The position numbers and the translations under genes were made by a program. From an uncultured Lachnospiraceae bacterium (GTDB lineage: Bacteria; Bacillota; Clostridia; Lachnospirales; Lachnospiraceae), in contig CAJUOO010000045.1 of NCBI GenBank assembly GCA_910588535.1, forward strand, positions 1 to 28,231: a stretch of 28,231 bases of DNA, written 5' to 3'. This document shows, piece by piece, positions 1-6,793 of the stretch (within the stretch, counting starts at the first letter, position 1; every line of letters begins with the position of its first letter). A model generated the notes under the pieces. It worked only from the letters and a program-made list of their open reading frames with translations. It was not told where the DNA came from and did not search any database.

Positions 1-49
1 AATCTATATTTAGTTTTACTTGTTACCTTTTCCCTTGTCCTCTTAGGCG

Positions 50-63
50 AGTGTTATAACACT
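50..63. repeat. 14-bp perfect palindrome
   Basis: AGTGTTATAACACT is a perfect palindrome placed between a partial core TCTTAGGCG (41-49) and the CTTAGGAGGC end of tRNA remnant 2. It could be a protein-binding site or part of a recombination site; nothing in the sequence decides. Confidence 0.5.
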
Positions 64-65
64 TT

Positions 66-105
66 CTTAGGAGGCGGTCGCTCTATCCATCTGAGCTACG
101 GAAAC
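66..105 (-). pseudogene. tRNA-Arg(CCU)-like remnant 2 (5' half only)
   Basis: On the minus strand from 105, GTTTCCG, TA, D-stem GCTC/GAGC with D-loop AGATGGATA, then ACCGC and loop CTCCTAA match the 5' half of a second, different tRNA-Arg(CCU). Homology ends just after CCTAAG, the same place as in the neighbouring remnant. The sequence after it (65 down to about 28) lacks the GCGGT needed to close the anticodon stem and has no T-arm. The missing acceptor partner CGGAAAC appears instead inside the other remnant, at 157-151. Confidence 0.6.
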
Positions 106-137
106 GTGTATAAAATTGTGTGTGACTTACTACCTCA

Positions 138-208
138 TGTCCTCCAAAAAGTTTCCGTTGTAGGTTCTCTTAGGAGGCGTGTGCTCTATCCAACTGAGCT
201 ACGAGGAC
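138..208 (-). pseudogene. tRNA-Arg(CCU)-like remnant 1 (intact 5' half, aberrant 3' half)
   Basis: Read on the minus strand from 208, acceptor strand GTCCTCG is followed by TA, a perfect D-stem GCTC/GAGC with a normal D-loop, and an anticodon loop CTCCTAA carrying CCU. After the loop the tRNA pattern fails: the 3' anticodon stem does not pair with CACGC and no T-arm (no GGTTCRA) is visible. An acceptor-like GGAGGAC at 145-139 could close six pairs and give a 71-nt molecule. It may be a decayed tRNA, a recombination scar at an anticodon-loop attachment site, or an unusual T-armless tRNA. The 5' half identity is clear; whether it functions is doubtful. Confidence 0.6.
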
Positions 209-416
209 CTATATAAAGAACCTGCTAATAGGCAAATCTTCCTACCACACTACCCATTTTCATTCCTACAGTAATTTAGACAGATATATTATAGCGTTGT
301 CTGTTTGGAAAGTCAAGTCTAATAATTATTATTTTCCATATTTTAACGATAGTAATTTTGTTCTCTTTTCAATTTTAGTTGATATTATGTTCCCTCCTAA
401 CAATTATTTATCTATG

Positions 417-453
417 GAACAATATTCTATCCATTTATATGGAATATTGTTTC
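417..453. promoter_or_regulatory. Inverted repeat upstream of the pectate lyase promoter
   Basis: GAACAATATTC (417-427) and GAATATTGTTTC (442-453) form inverted arms with one mismatch and a 14-base spacer. The repeat lies 13 bases before the likely -35 box, so it fits an operator for a regulator of the pectate lyase, or a hairpin. It is the only clear structure in the AT-rich gap 209-542; the open frame reaching back to 297 starts at TTG with no ribosome site and is not coding. Confidence 0.5.
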
Positions 454-465
454 TATACATTCTTT

Positions 466-493
466 TTGATATATGTTACAGTTACTTTACTAT
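466..493 (+). promoter_or_regulatory. Probable sigma-A promoter for the pectate lyase
   Basis: TTGATA (466-471) and TACTAT (488-493) with a 16-base spacer lie about 50 bases before the start codon. The match is moderate; other AT-rich hexamers are nearby. Confidence 0.4.
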
Positions 494-542
494 TCTTGTG
501 AAATATTTCAGCATATTTCATAAATTAAAGGGGGAATTTACG

Positions 543-3263
543 ATGTCCAAGTGGAAAAAATTCAAAAAACCTATCGCTATGATGATGGCTGGTGCTATGG
601 TATTTGGAGGACTTACAGGTCCAGCAGCTAATTATGTTATGGCGGATGAGCAGATACTTGCCTTTGACACAGCGGAGGGTGGCGGTAAGTATGCGACGGG
701 CGGACGTGGGTATGATACCTATGTTGTCACCTCACTGGAAGATTATGGAAAGGATGACACGCCGATTGAGGGCACATTGCGGTACGGAATTGAGCAAGTA
801 GCCAAAAACAACGGCGGTGCTACAATCGTCTTTCATGTGGGCGGTGTCATTCATCTTGTATCTGATTTAACCTTTCGAGACATTAAAAATGTAACCATTG
901 CGGGACAGACAGCTCCCGGAGATGGTGTGACGATTGCGGGCTATCAGACAAACATTAGTAATTCTGAAAATCTGATTATCCGCTATATGCGTTTTAGGCC
1001 GGGTGCTGAAAACGTAAATAATGGAAGTGACTCCATGGATGCACTCTGGGGCAGAGATAATAAGCTGTTTATGATTGATCATTGTTCCTTTAGCTGGAAC
1101 ACAGATGAGACACTTTCCACCTATCGCGGGCAGGACGGAACGGTACAATATTGTGTTATTTATGAAAGCCTCACTGTTTCTGGTCACACAAAGGGACGTC
1201 ATGGCTACGGCGGTATCTTTGGCGGAGACAATGTACTCTTTCAGTACAACCTGATCGCAAATACAACATCCCGCGCTCCTAGAATGGGTGGTGGTTCCAT
1301 GGGAGATCCCACAAAAGAAAAGTCCGGAGATGCATACCAATATTGTGCGACCACACAGGTAAGCAACAATATCATTTACAACTACGGCTTTAATGTAGTC
1401 CATGGTGGCGGCTGGCAGTATACGAATTACATGAACAATTATATGATCAATGGACAAGGCTCCAGAGAAAATATTTCTCAAATTATTGCAAATGCTGGCG
1501 AAAATAAAAAGACAGGTGGCTTCTATGTGTCCGGCAATGTACTTTATGATGGAACTATAAAAAATGAAGCTCTCTCCGCAGATAACAAAGGAGATGGAAA
1601 GAACAGTGGTACCATAAACACTGCTCCTGACTGGACTACAATCGCAGATCAGCAATATACCTCTACTGTTGGTGGAACCTCCTTTATGGAAAAAAAGCAA
1701 TGTGATTTCCCATTGGAGGCAGATATGGAGTCCGCAGAAGCAAGCTATGGAAAAATACTTGCACAGGCAGGCGCTACCTATCCCAGAAGAGATGCACAGG
1801 ATGCCCGCGTAATTGAAGAAGTGAAGAACGATAACGGTCGCTTTATCAACACAGAACATGAGGTTGGTGGTTATACCACGGCAACCGTGAGCAGAGAAGC
1901 AGGCTATGACAGTGATATGGATGGTATGCCAGATGCCTATGAGGATGCCAATGGATTGAATAAAAACGATAAAAATGATGCCAAGGCGATTGCTTCTAAT
2001 GGACGTTCTAATGTAGAAAATTATTTTAATGGAATTGTAGATCCCACCAAAGAAGCCGACAATCCAACAATTAAGCTAACTGTACCTAATAATTCTCAGT
2101 TTGCAGAAGGAAGCACAATTATAATCGGCGCAGAAGCTTATGCAAATAATGGAGGAAATATTGATAAAGTAGAATTTTATAATGGCTCTGAGTTGATTGG
2201 TACATCAAACACAGCTCCTTATCAATGCGAAGTGACCGACTTAAAAGATGGAACCTATTACATCTCTGCAAGAGCCTACGATAACACTGGAACTGCAACA
2301 CAGGCGACCGCCTCTCAGATCCATGTAAACAGTCCATCTGGCACAGGCTCCTACATAAGTGAGGACATTGGCTCCCCCAATGTCGCAGGAACAGCATCTT
2401 TAAATAATGGTGTGTTGACTGTAAAAGGTTCTGGTAAATTAGGAAAATCAGAGGGAGCCTTGACTGGAGATGTGGCAGATGCAACCACAGATAACTTCCA
2501 CTATGTATACCAAGGCTTAAGTGGCGATGGCACAATTGTGGCAAAGCTTGATAATATCACTGCCATTGACAATCATGTACTGAATGGTCTAATGATCCGT
2601 GAGAGCACAGGAAATCAGGCCAAGACTGCCGTTCTAGCCATGTCCTTAGTGAAGCAGAATACAAAATTAAATGAGGGTAATCCTGATATGGCTGATACCG
2701 TTTGGTCTGTATTTCTCGCAAATCGAGGCGCGACAAAAGTGTTGGATGATGCTGGGACAGAGCTTACATTAAATAAAGAGGGCGAGATCAGTTCTATGGG
2801 CGAAGAACTTGACTCCAAGGATAGCGCAAAGAAAGCTGGTATTCCTCTGGTGGAGGATTTCTACTTTAGGACCGTGGAGAACAACCAGAGTGTAACAAAT
2901 GGTATATGGCTTAAATTGGTGCGAGAAGGTGATATATTTACTGGATATGCAAAAAATCAGGAAGCTGATGAATGGAGACTGATCGGCTCCGCACAGATTC
3001 CTATGGCACAAGATGTATTAATTGGATTTGCTGTGGATGCAAATAAAGTCGCAAATGATATTGATAACCTTAGCACAGCAACATTTTCCAATATACAGAT
3101 CGGTGCAGGCGGCGGTTATGTTGTAAAGGAAGGAGACTATCTGTTAAAAATTGCCCGTCAAAATGGCTGTACTGTACAGCAGCTTATGGCAGCAAATCCG
3201 ATTATCAAGGATAGTAATCTTATCCGCGCTGGCTGGACACTTTCCATTCCCGTTGGAAATTAA
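543..3263 (+). CDS. Secreted multidomain pectate lyase (PL1 family) with C-terminal LysM
   Basis: 906 residues starting at ATG 543, preceded by AAGGGGGAA. A basic signal peptide ends about VMA|DE (residue 34). Residues ~40-410 are a right-handed beta-helix pectate lyase: the GGGKYATGGRG entry, an IDHCSFSW segment around D179-H180, and SRAPR (R244-R247), which matches the RxPR region holding the catalytic arginine in PL1 enzymes. Residues ~455-480 hold a calcium-type motif (DSDMDGMPDAYED). Residues ~510-596 are an Ig-like domain. Residues ~603-852 look like a concanavalin-type domain, possibly carbohydrate-binding. Residues ~858-906 are a LysM peptidoglycan-binding domain. It should cleave polygalacturonate by beta-elimination outside the cell while held on the wall. 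The next gene encodes a cytosolic glycosidase, perhaps acting on imported products (inference). The enzyme family is clear; the middle domain names are less sure. Confidence 0.9.
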   Translation: MSKWKKFKKPIAMMMAGAMVFGGLTGPAANYVMADEQILAFDTAEGGGKYATGGRGYDTYVVTSLEDYGKDDTPIEGTLRYGIEQVAKNNGGATIVFHVGGVIHLVSDLTFRDIKNVTIAGQTAPGDGVTIAGYQTNISNSENLIIRYMRFRPGAENVNNGSDSMDALWGRDNKLFMIDHCSFSWNTDETLSTYRGQDGTVQYCVIYESLTVSGHTKGRHGYGGIFGGDNVLFQYNLIANTTSRAPRMGGGSMGDPTKEKSGDAYQYCATTQVSNNIIYNYGFNVVHGGGWQYTNYMNNYMINGQGSRENISQIIANAGENKKTGGFYVSGNVLYDGTIKNEALSADNKGDGKNSGTINTAPDWTTIADQQYTSTVGGTSFMEKKQCDFPLEADMESAEASYGKILAQAGATYPRRDAQDARVIEEVKNDNGRFINTEHEVGGYTTATVSREAGYDSDMDGMPDAYEDANGLNKNDKNDAKAIASNGRSNVENYFNGIVDPTKEADNPTIKLTVPNNSQFAEGSTIIIGAEAYANNGGNIDKVEFYNGSELIGTSNTAPYQCEVTDLKDGTYYISARAYDNTGTATQATASQIHVNSPSGTGSYISEDIGSPNVAGTASLNNGVLTVKGSGKLGKSEGALTGDVADATTDNFHYVYQGLSGDGTIVAKLDNITAIDNHVLNGLMIRESTGNQAKTAVLAMSLVKQNTKLNEGNPDMADTVWSVFLANRGATKVLDDAGTELTLNKEGEISSMGEELDSKDSAKKAGIPLVEDFYFRTVENNQSVTNGIWLKLVREGDIFTGYAKNQEADEWRLIGSAQIPMAQDVLIGFAVDANKVANDIDNLSTATFSNIQIGAGGGYVVKEGDYLLKIARQNGCTVQQLMAANPIIKDSNLIRAGWTLSIPVGN

Positions 3264-3355
3264 TTAAATATCCAACACTGAGATTAGAACTAATAAAATC
3301 TAGTTGATAGAAACAATCAATTGTTTTATAGTAATAGAAAATACTATAGGTTAAT

Positions 3356-3390
3356 CAAGGCTGAGATCCCTTATCAGGATTTTAGCCTTG
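3356..3390 (+). terminator. Possible weak terminator or attenuator hairpin
   Basis: CAAGGCT (3356-3362) pairs with AGCCTTG (3384-3390), with an inner ATCC/GGAT pairing. The tail GTTTGGTTGTTT is only partly U-rich and runs straight into the ribosome site of the next gene, so partial read-through is likely. Confidence 0.4.
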
Positions 3391-3416
3391 GTTTGGTTGT
3401 TTAAAAGGAGGATTAT

Positions 3417-4679
3417 ATGAGTTCTGATTATCAACAATATGAATCAATGCTGAGGAAGTATATCCTAGATAAGCTTCCGCAGGTTCTGAAAAAACCACAC
3501 CGTTTTATCCACTATCCATTTATTGATCCGGGTTCTGTCTATAATGGAAATGTATGGGATTGGGATACCTACTGGTCTGTCTATGCTATATTAGGCTTGA
3601 CAGATTATATGGACCTAGGACAGATACAAGACATTCTAATTCACGCAAAAGGAAATGTAGAAAATTTTATGGACCACCAGCTTGAAGATGGCTATATTCC
3701 AATGATGATAGAGGTGGCTGACTGGCCAGAGCCTTATTTAAACTTAAAGCACAAGGAAGGCGTACTGATGAATATGCACAAGCCATTTTTATGTCAGCAG
3801 ATTTGTCTGATCAGCGAGCATTGTCATGATTATCAGTGGGCGAAAAAATTTTATCATAAACTAGAAGCTTATTTTACTTGCTATAGAAAAAATTATTATA
3901 AGGAAAATACTCATCTGTATGTATGGTGCGATGACATTATGATAGGTGTGGATAACGATCCTTCCAGCTTTGGCAGACCAAAATTTAGCACAGCAAATAT
4001 CTATCTAAACAGCTTTATGGTAATGGAACTAAAAGCGATGGGAACATTATGCCAAAATTTTGGAGAAGAAGAGAGAGCAGACTTTTATCGAGCAGAGGCA
4101 GATGATCTGATCCATGCAGTTCAAGAAGAATGTTGGGACAAGCGTGATAAAATTTATTACTCTGTAGATGTAGATATACATACCAGATCCTTTGACTGGT
4201 TTCATCAAGGATTAGGTGTATTCTGGAAATCACTCCCCATTAAAGTGCGGGTTTGGTCCTCCTTTCTCCCCATGTTTGCCGGCTTTGCTACAAATGATGA
4301 GGCAACATATCTCAAGGATCATATGACCGATCCTTGTACCTTCTGGGCGCCATACGGCATCACAAGCCTTGCCATGGACGAGCGAATGTTTAATCTGGAT
4401 GCTACAAACAACCCATCTAATTGGCTGGGACCTATATGGATTGTCTGTGAATACATTTGTTTTCGTGCGCTTCTTAATTATGGCTACAAAGAAGAAGCAA
4501 CCACGCTGTGCAGGAGAACACTTGCCATGATGGGGCGAGATCTTCAGGAAACTGGCTGCCTTCATGAATATTATGACCCCTTTACAGGCAAGGGAATTAT
4601 GAATGGCGGTTTTCTTAACTGGAATATTCTTGTACTAAATATGACAAAAGAATTAAGAGAAATGAATATAATGTTATAA
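3417..4679 (+). CDS. Cytosolic six-hairpin glycosidase, GH63/trehalase-like
   Basis: 420 residues, ATG preceded by AAAAGGAGG at good spacing. No signal peptide or membrane segment, so cytoplasmic. The sequence has the (alpha/alpha)6 glycosidase signature of GH63, GH37 and mannosylglycerate-hydrolase-like enzymes: WDWDTYWS near the N-terminus, GVDNDPSSFGRP with D179 in the place of the usual general acid, NPSNWLGPIWI, and HEYYDPFTGKG with E384 in the place of the second catalytic acid. The substrate cannot be read from sequence. Its position 153 bases after a secreted pectate lyase suggests action on plant-derived oligosaccharides (inference). Length and motifs look intact. Alternative: a glycosidase for an internal alpha-glucoside or mannosyl compound. 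Confidence 0.75.
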   Translation: MSSDYQQYESMLRKYILDKLPQVLKKPHRFIHYPFIDPGSVYNGNVWDWDTYWSVYAILGLTDYMDLGQIQDILIHAKGNVENFMDHQLEDGYIPMMIEVADWPEPYLNLKHKEGVLMNMHKPFLCQQICLISEHCHDYQWAKKFYHKLEAYFTCYRKNYYKENTHLYVWCDDIMIGVDNDPSSFGRPKFSTANIYLNSFMVMELKAMGTLCQNFGEEERADFYRAEADDLIHAVQEECWDKRDKIYYSVDVDIHTRSFDWFHQGLGVFWKSLPIKVRVWSSFLPMFAGFATNDEATYLKDHMTDPCTFWAPYGITSLAMDERMFNLDATNNPSNWLGPIWIVCEYICFRALLNYGYKEEATTLCRRTLAMMGRDLQETGCLHEYYDPFTGKGIMNGGFLNWNILVLNMTKELREMNIML

Positions 4680-4711
4680 AAAAGTAAATTAATATACAAA
4701 TTTATTACTTT

Positions 4712-4758
4712 ATTAAGGAATTTTAAATGGATATATCTGTAAATTAAGGAATTGTAAG
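4712..4758 (+). promoter_or_regulatory. Direct-repeat operator-like block, copy A
   Basis: ATTAAGGAATT occurs at 4712-4722 and again at 4743-4753, a 31-base period (about three helical turns). The block 4736-4758 (TCTGT, AATTAAGGA, GTAAG) matches 6686-6708 upstream of the paralogue at 20 of 23 positions, and both sit exactly 10 bases before the -35 box. This spacing resembles activator sites of LytTR-type response regulators, but the regulator is unknown. Confidence 0.5.
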
Positions 4759-4768
4759 CAAATATTTC

Positions 4769-4797
4769 TTGAATTTACAAGTTATATTTTCTATACT
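4769..4797 (+). promoter_or_regulatory. Sigma-A promoter of cell-wall-repeat gene A
   Basis: TTGAAT (4769-4774), a 17-base spacer and TATACT (4792-4797). The same boxes and spacing occur before the paralogue at 6719. Confidence 0.7.
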
Positions 4798-4807
4798 TGC
4801 TATATCA

Positions 4808-4864
4808 GAGATCAAAAAATGATCTCCAAGAAAAAGTCCAGCTAAGCTCTACTTCACAGAGCTT
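4808..4864 (+). promoter_or_regulatory. Two-hairpin 5' leader of gene A
   Basis: GAGATCA (4808-4814) pairs with TGATCTC (4820-4826) around AAAAA, and AAGCTCT (4844-4850) pairs with AGAGCTT (4858-4864). Both are perfect 7-bp stems between promoter and ribosome site. They may stabilise the mRNA; the paralogue leader lacks them. Confidence 0.5.
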
Positions 4865-4886
4865 GCAAGGCGGCAAGGAGGAAAAT

Positions 4887-6311
4887 ATGAATACATTTAG
4901 AAATTATATTATGGGATCTATATTGACGGCAGGTATTATGATGGCTGGCGCTTCTTCAGCGCTGGCGGCAGGAAAGCCCAGTGGATGGCAGGGAAATGAT
5001 GTGGATGGCTGGTATTATTATCACAATAACGCAAAAGTAACAGGGTGGCAACAAATCAAGGGCATCTGGTACTGGTTTGATAAAACTGGTCGCATGGCGA
5101 TGGATGAACTTGTATACATAACAGGAGAGACCTATTACTTTAATCCTGCTGGAGCGATGGCAACTGGCTGGTATGAATTTGACCGGGACGACGACATTAT
5201 CTACAACTATGAAATAGATGTAGATGAAGCAATAAGCAATATACAAAACCCTGTTTTTAAAGATGCGGTAGACTCCTATGACACAGTATGGCTTTACTTT
5301 CATAAGAATGGTACCGCAGCGACGGACGAGTGGATTCAATCTGACGTCAGCGGTCTGTGGTATTATTTCGATGAACTTTTGATGGTCAAGGCAGATTTCG
5401 ATCATATAATAGGAAACTACCGCTATGGCTTTGATGAGAATGGTGCGATGCTGGTAGGGTGGAACTATAATTATAACAATCAAACCATTTTAGCACCTAA
5501 TAAATCCAGCAAAACATGGTACTATTATGCATCCAATGGCAAAAAATTTGATGTTGACTCTCTCGATAATGGCTTTGGTTGGAAAAAGATTGACGGGAAA
5601 TGGTACTGTTTTAAATCCGAGCTAAATATGGCAAGCGGAAACTCTGTGGGAACACTGATTGTAGATACCTTATTTAATAATGCGGCAGCCGCAGACAATG
5701 ACACAGACTTCTATTATGTAGATAAAGATGGTGTTATGCTGACAGGTGTAAACACCATCTCCAAAAATTCCGGCTACGTGGAAACACGCGAGGACTGGGG
5801 CAGCTCAAAAAAAGTGGGAGATTATTTCAATAATTCTGTAGAGATATATTTCAAGGATGGTAAAGCGGTGTCCGGCATAATGGAGAAAAACAGATATTAT
5901 GCAGCCTTGGACGATGAAGATGTAAAAAGCTTCGATACAAAAACATTTGCTGTGACAGGATATCCCGTAAAGCTTCAAGGCTCCTTAGTAAAGAATTGCT
6001 TTGTCACCAAAGAGCAGAATACCTACTATATGGATCGCTATGGTGATAAGGTGACATCCTACGCCCTGCAAATTGGGTATGTGAAGGTGACAGACACAAA
6101 TGGTGTGAAAAGCTATGAGTTTTCCAGAGAAAGGACAAATGCGACAAATGAGTACCGTGCTTATCTAATTTTTGACGGCAGGGGTACCGCCAATGATAAC
6201 ATAGCAGAAGGAAGATCCGTATCAGCAGGCTCCAAGAAATATTACTCCACCGGAATAGACTATGACACCAAAGACGGCGTGAGCAACGCTACGATTTTCT
6301 ATTATAAGTAA
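4887..6311 (+). CDS. Secreted cell-wall-binding-repeat protein A
   Basis: 474 residues from ATG 4887, chosen because CAAGGAGG lies just upstream and a signal peptide starts here (cleavage about ALA|AGK, residue 28). The mature protein opens with aromatic repeats of the choline/cell-wall-binding type (GWQGNDVDGWYYY, VTGWQQIKGIWYWF, ETYYFNPAGAMATGW), which recur at wider spacing to about residue 290. The rest has no motif I recognise and ends in ATIFYYK. One cysteine (WYCF) is shared with the paralogue. It is acidic and Tyr/Asp/Asn-rich, fitting a surface-exposed protein held by wall polymers. No catalytic domain is visible, so a structural or adhesive role is inference. It is the upstream member of a tandem duplication with the gene at 6794. 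Confidence 0.8.
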   Translation: MNTFRNYIMGSILTAGIMMAGASSALAAGKPSGWQGNDVDGWYYYHNNAKVTGWQQIKGIWYWFDKTGRMAMDELVYITGETYYFNPAGAMATGWYEFDRDDDIIYNYEIDVDEAISNIQNPVFKDAVDSYDTVWLYFHKNGTAATDEWIQSDVSGLWYYFDELLMVKADFDHIIGNYRYGFDENGAMLVGWNYNYNNQTILAPNKSSKTWYYYASNGKKFDVDSLDNGFGWKKIDGKWYCFKSELNMASGNSVGTLIVDTLFNNAAAADNDTDFYYVDKDGVMLTGVNTISKNSGYVETREDWGSSKKVGDYFNNSVEIYFKDGKAVSGIMEKNRYYAALDDEDVKSFDTKTFAVTGYPVKLQGSLVKNCFVTKEQNTYYMDRYGDKVTSYALQIGYVKVTDTNGVKSYEFSRERTNATNEYRAYLIFDGRGTANDNIAEGRSVSAGSKKYYSTGIDYDTKDGVSNATIFYYK

Positions 6312-6435
6312 TAAAAATAAGTAAGTAAAAAATACCGCTGCAAGCAACAAGGAACAGTTTGACCACAGCGGTTGCCGCCATATAACTGCAGGCAGCCACT
6401 TGTCTCATTGTTCACGAAAATAAAAATTATATTCA

Positions 6436-6471
6436 GCAGGTGATCTGCGATATGCGATCACCTGCTTTTTT
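6436..6471 (+). terminator. Intrinsic terminator of gene A
   Basis: GCAGGTGATC (6436-6445) pairs perfectly with GATCACCTGC (6456-6465), followed by a T run. A weaker ACCGCTG/CAGCGGT pairing lies earlier at 6334-6372. Confidence 0.9.
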
Positions 6472-6476
6472 CTGTG

Positions 6477-6535
6477 CAGTGGCACGCAGGGAAATTAGCA
6501 GTGAAAGCTGCGCGTGCATACATAATACACCACTG
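6477..6535 (+). other. Conserved structured element behind gene A
   Basis: CAGTGG (6477-6482) can pair with CCACTG (6530-6535), and GCACGC (6482-6487) with GCGTGC (6512-6517). Between them lies a 25-base core (6490-6514: GGAAATTAGC, GAAA, CTGC) that matches 8410-8434 behind the paralogue at 21 of 25 positions. It follows the terminator, so it is either a separate small RNA, a DNA element, or a residue of the duplication. The rest of the gap to 6670 is AT-rich with no gene. Confidence 0.4.
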
Positions 6536-6670
6536 TAGCCCCTATTATATTGTGCGTAAACTGGAAGAATTGGCACGGTATTCCAATATTATATCATTTA
6601 TATTACAGCAATTTAGAAAAATGTTCAAATCTCTATAGAATTTATACAAAAATATTTCTCTGTAATAATT

Positions 6671-6708
6671 CAATAAGGATTTATTTCTGTCAATTAAGGA
6701 TTCGTAAG
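6671..6708 (+). promoter_or_regulatory. Direct-repeat operator-like block, copy B
   Basis: CAATAAGGATT (6671-6681) and CAATTAAGGATT (6691-6702) repeat with AAGGATT at a 21-base period, two helical turns. The second copy and its flanks match the block upstream of gene A, at the same distance from the -35 box. Confidence 0.5.
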
Positions 6709-6718
6709 GGAAAGTTTC

Positions 6719-6747
6719 TTGAATTTGAGTATAATTTCTCGTATACT
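6719..6747 (+). promoter_or_regulatory. Sigma-A promoter of cell-wall-repeat gene B
   Basis: TTGAAT (6719-6724), 17 bases, TATACT (6742-6747); identical boxes and spacing to the gene A promoter. Confidence 0.75.
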
Positions 6748-6793
6748 AGCTCATGTAACAACGATACAACAAAACATTTCAGGAGGAAACAAG

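Noticed and set aside
297..542. N-terminal extension of the pectate lyase frame
   Set aside because: It begins at TTG, has no ribosome site, is AT-rich, and would bury the signal peptide that starts at 543.
867..1859. Long minus-strand open frame opposite the pectate lyase
   Set aside because: It is a shadow of the lyase coding strand, with no ribosome site and no recognisable domain.
6571..6586. TGGCAC-N5 sequence resembling a sigma-54 promoter
   Set aside because: The -12 element reads TCC instead of TGC, and a good sigma-A promoter lies closer to the gene.
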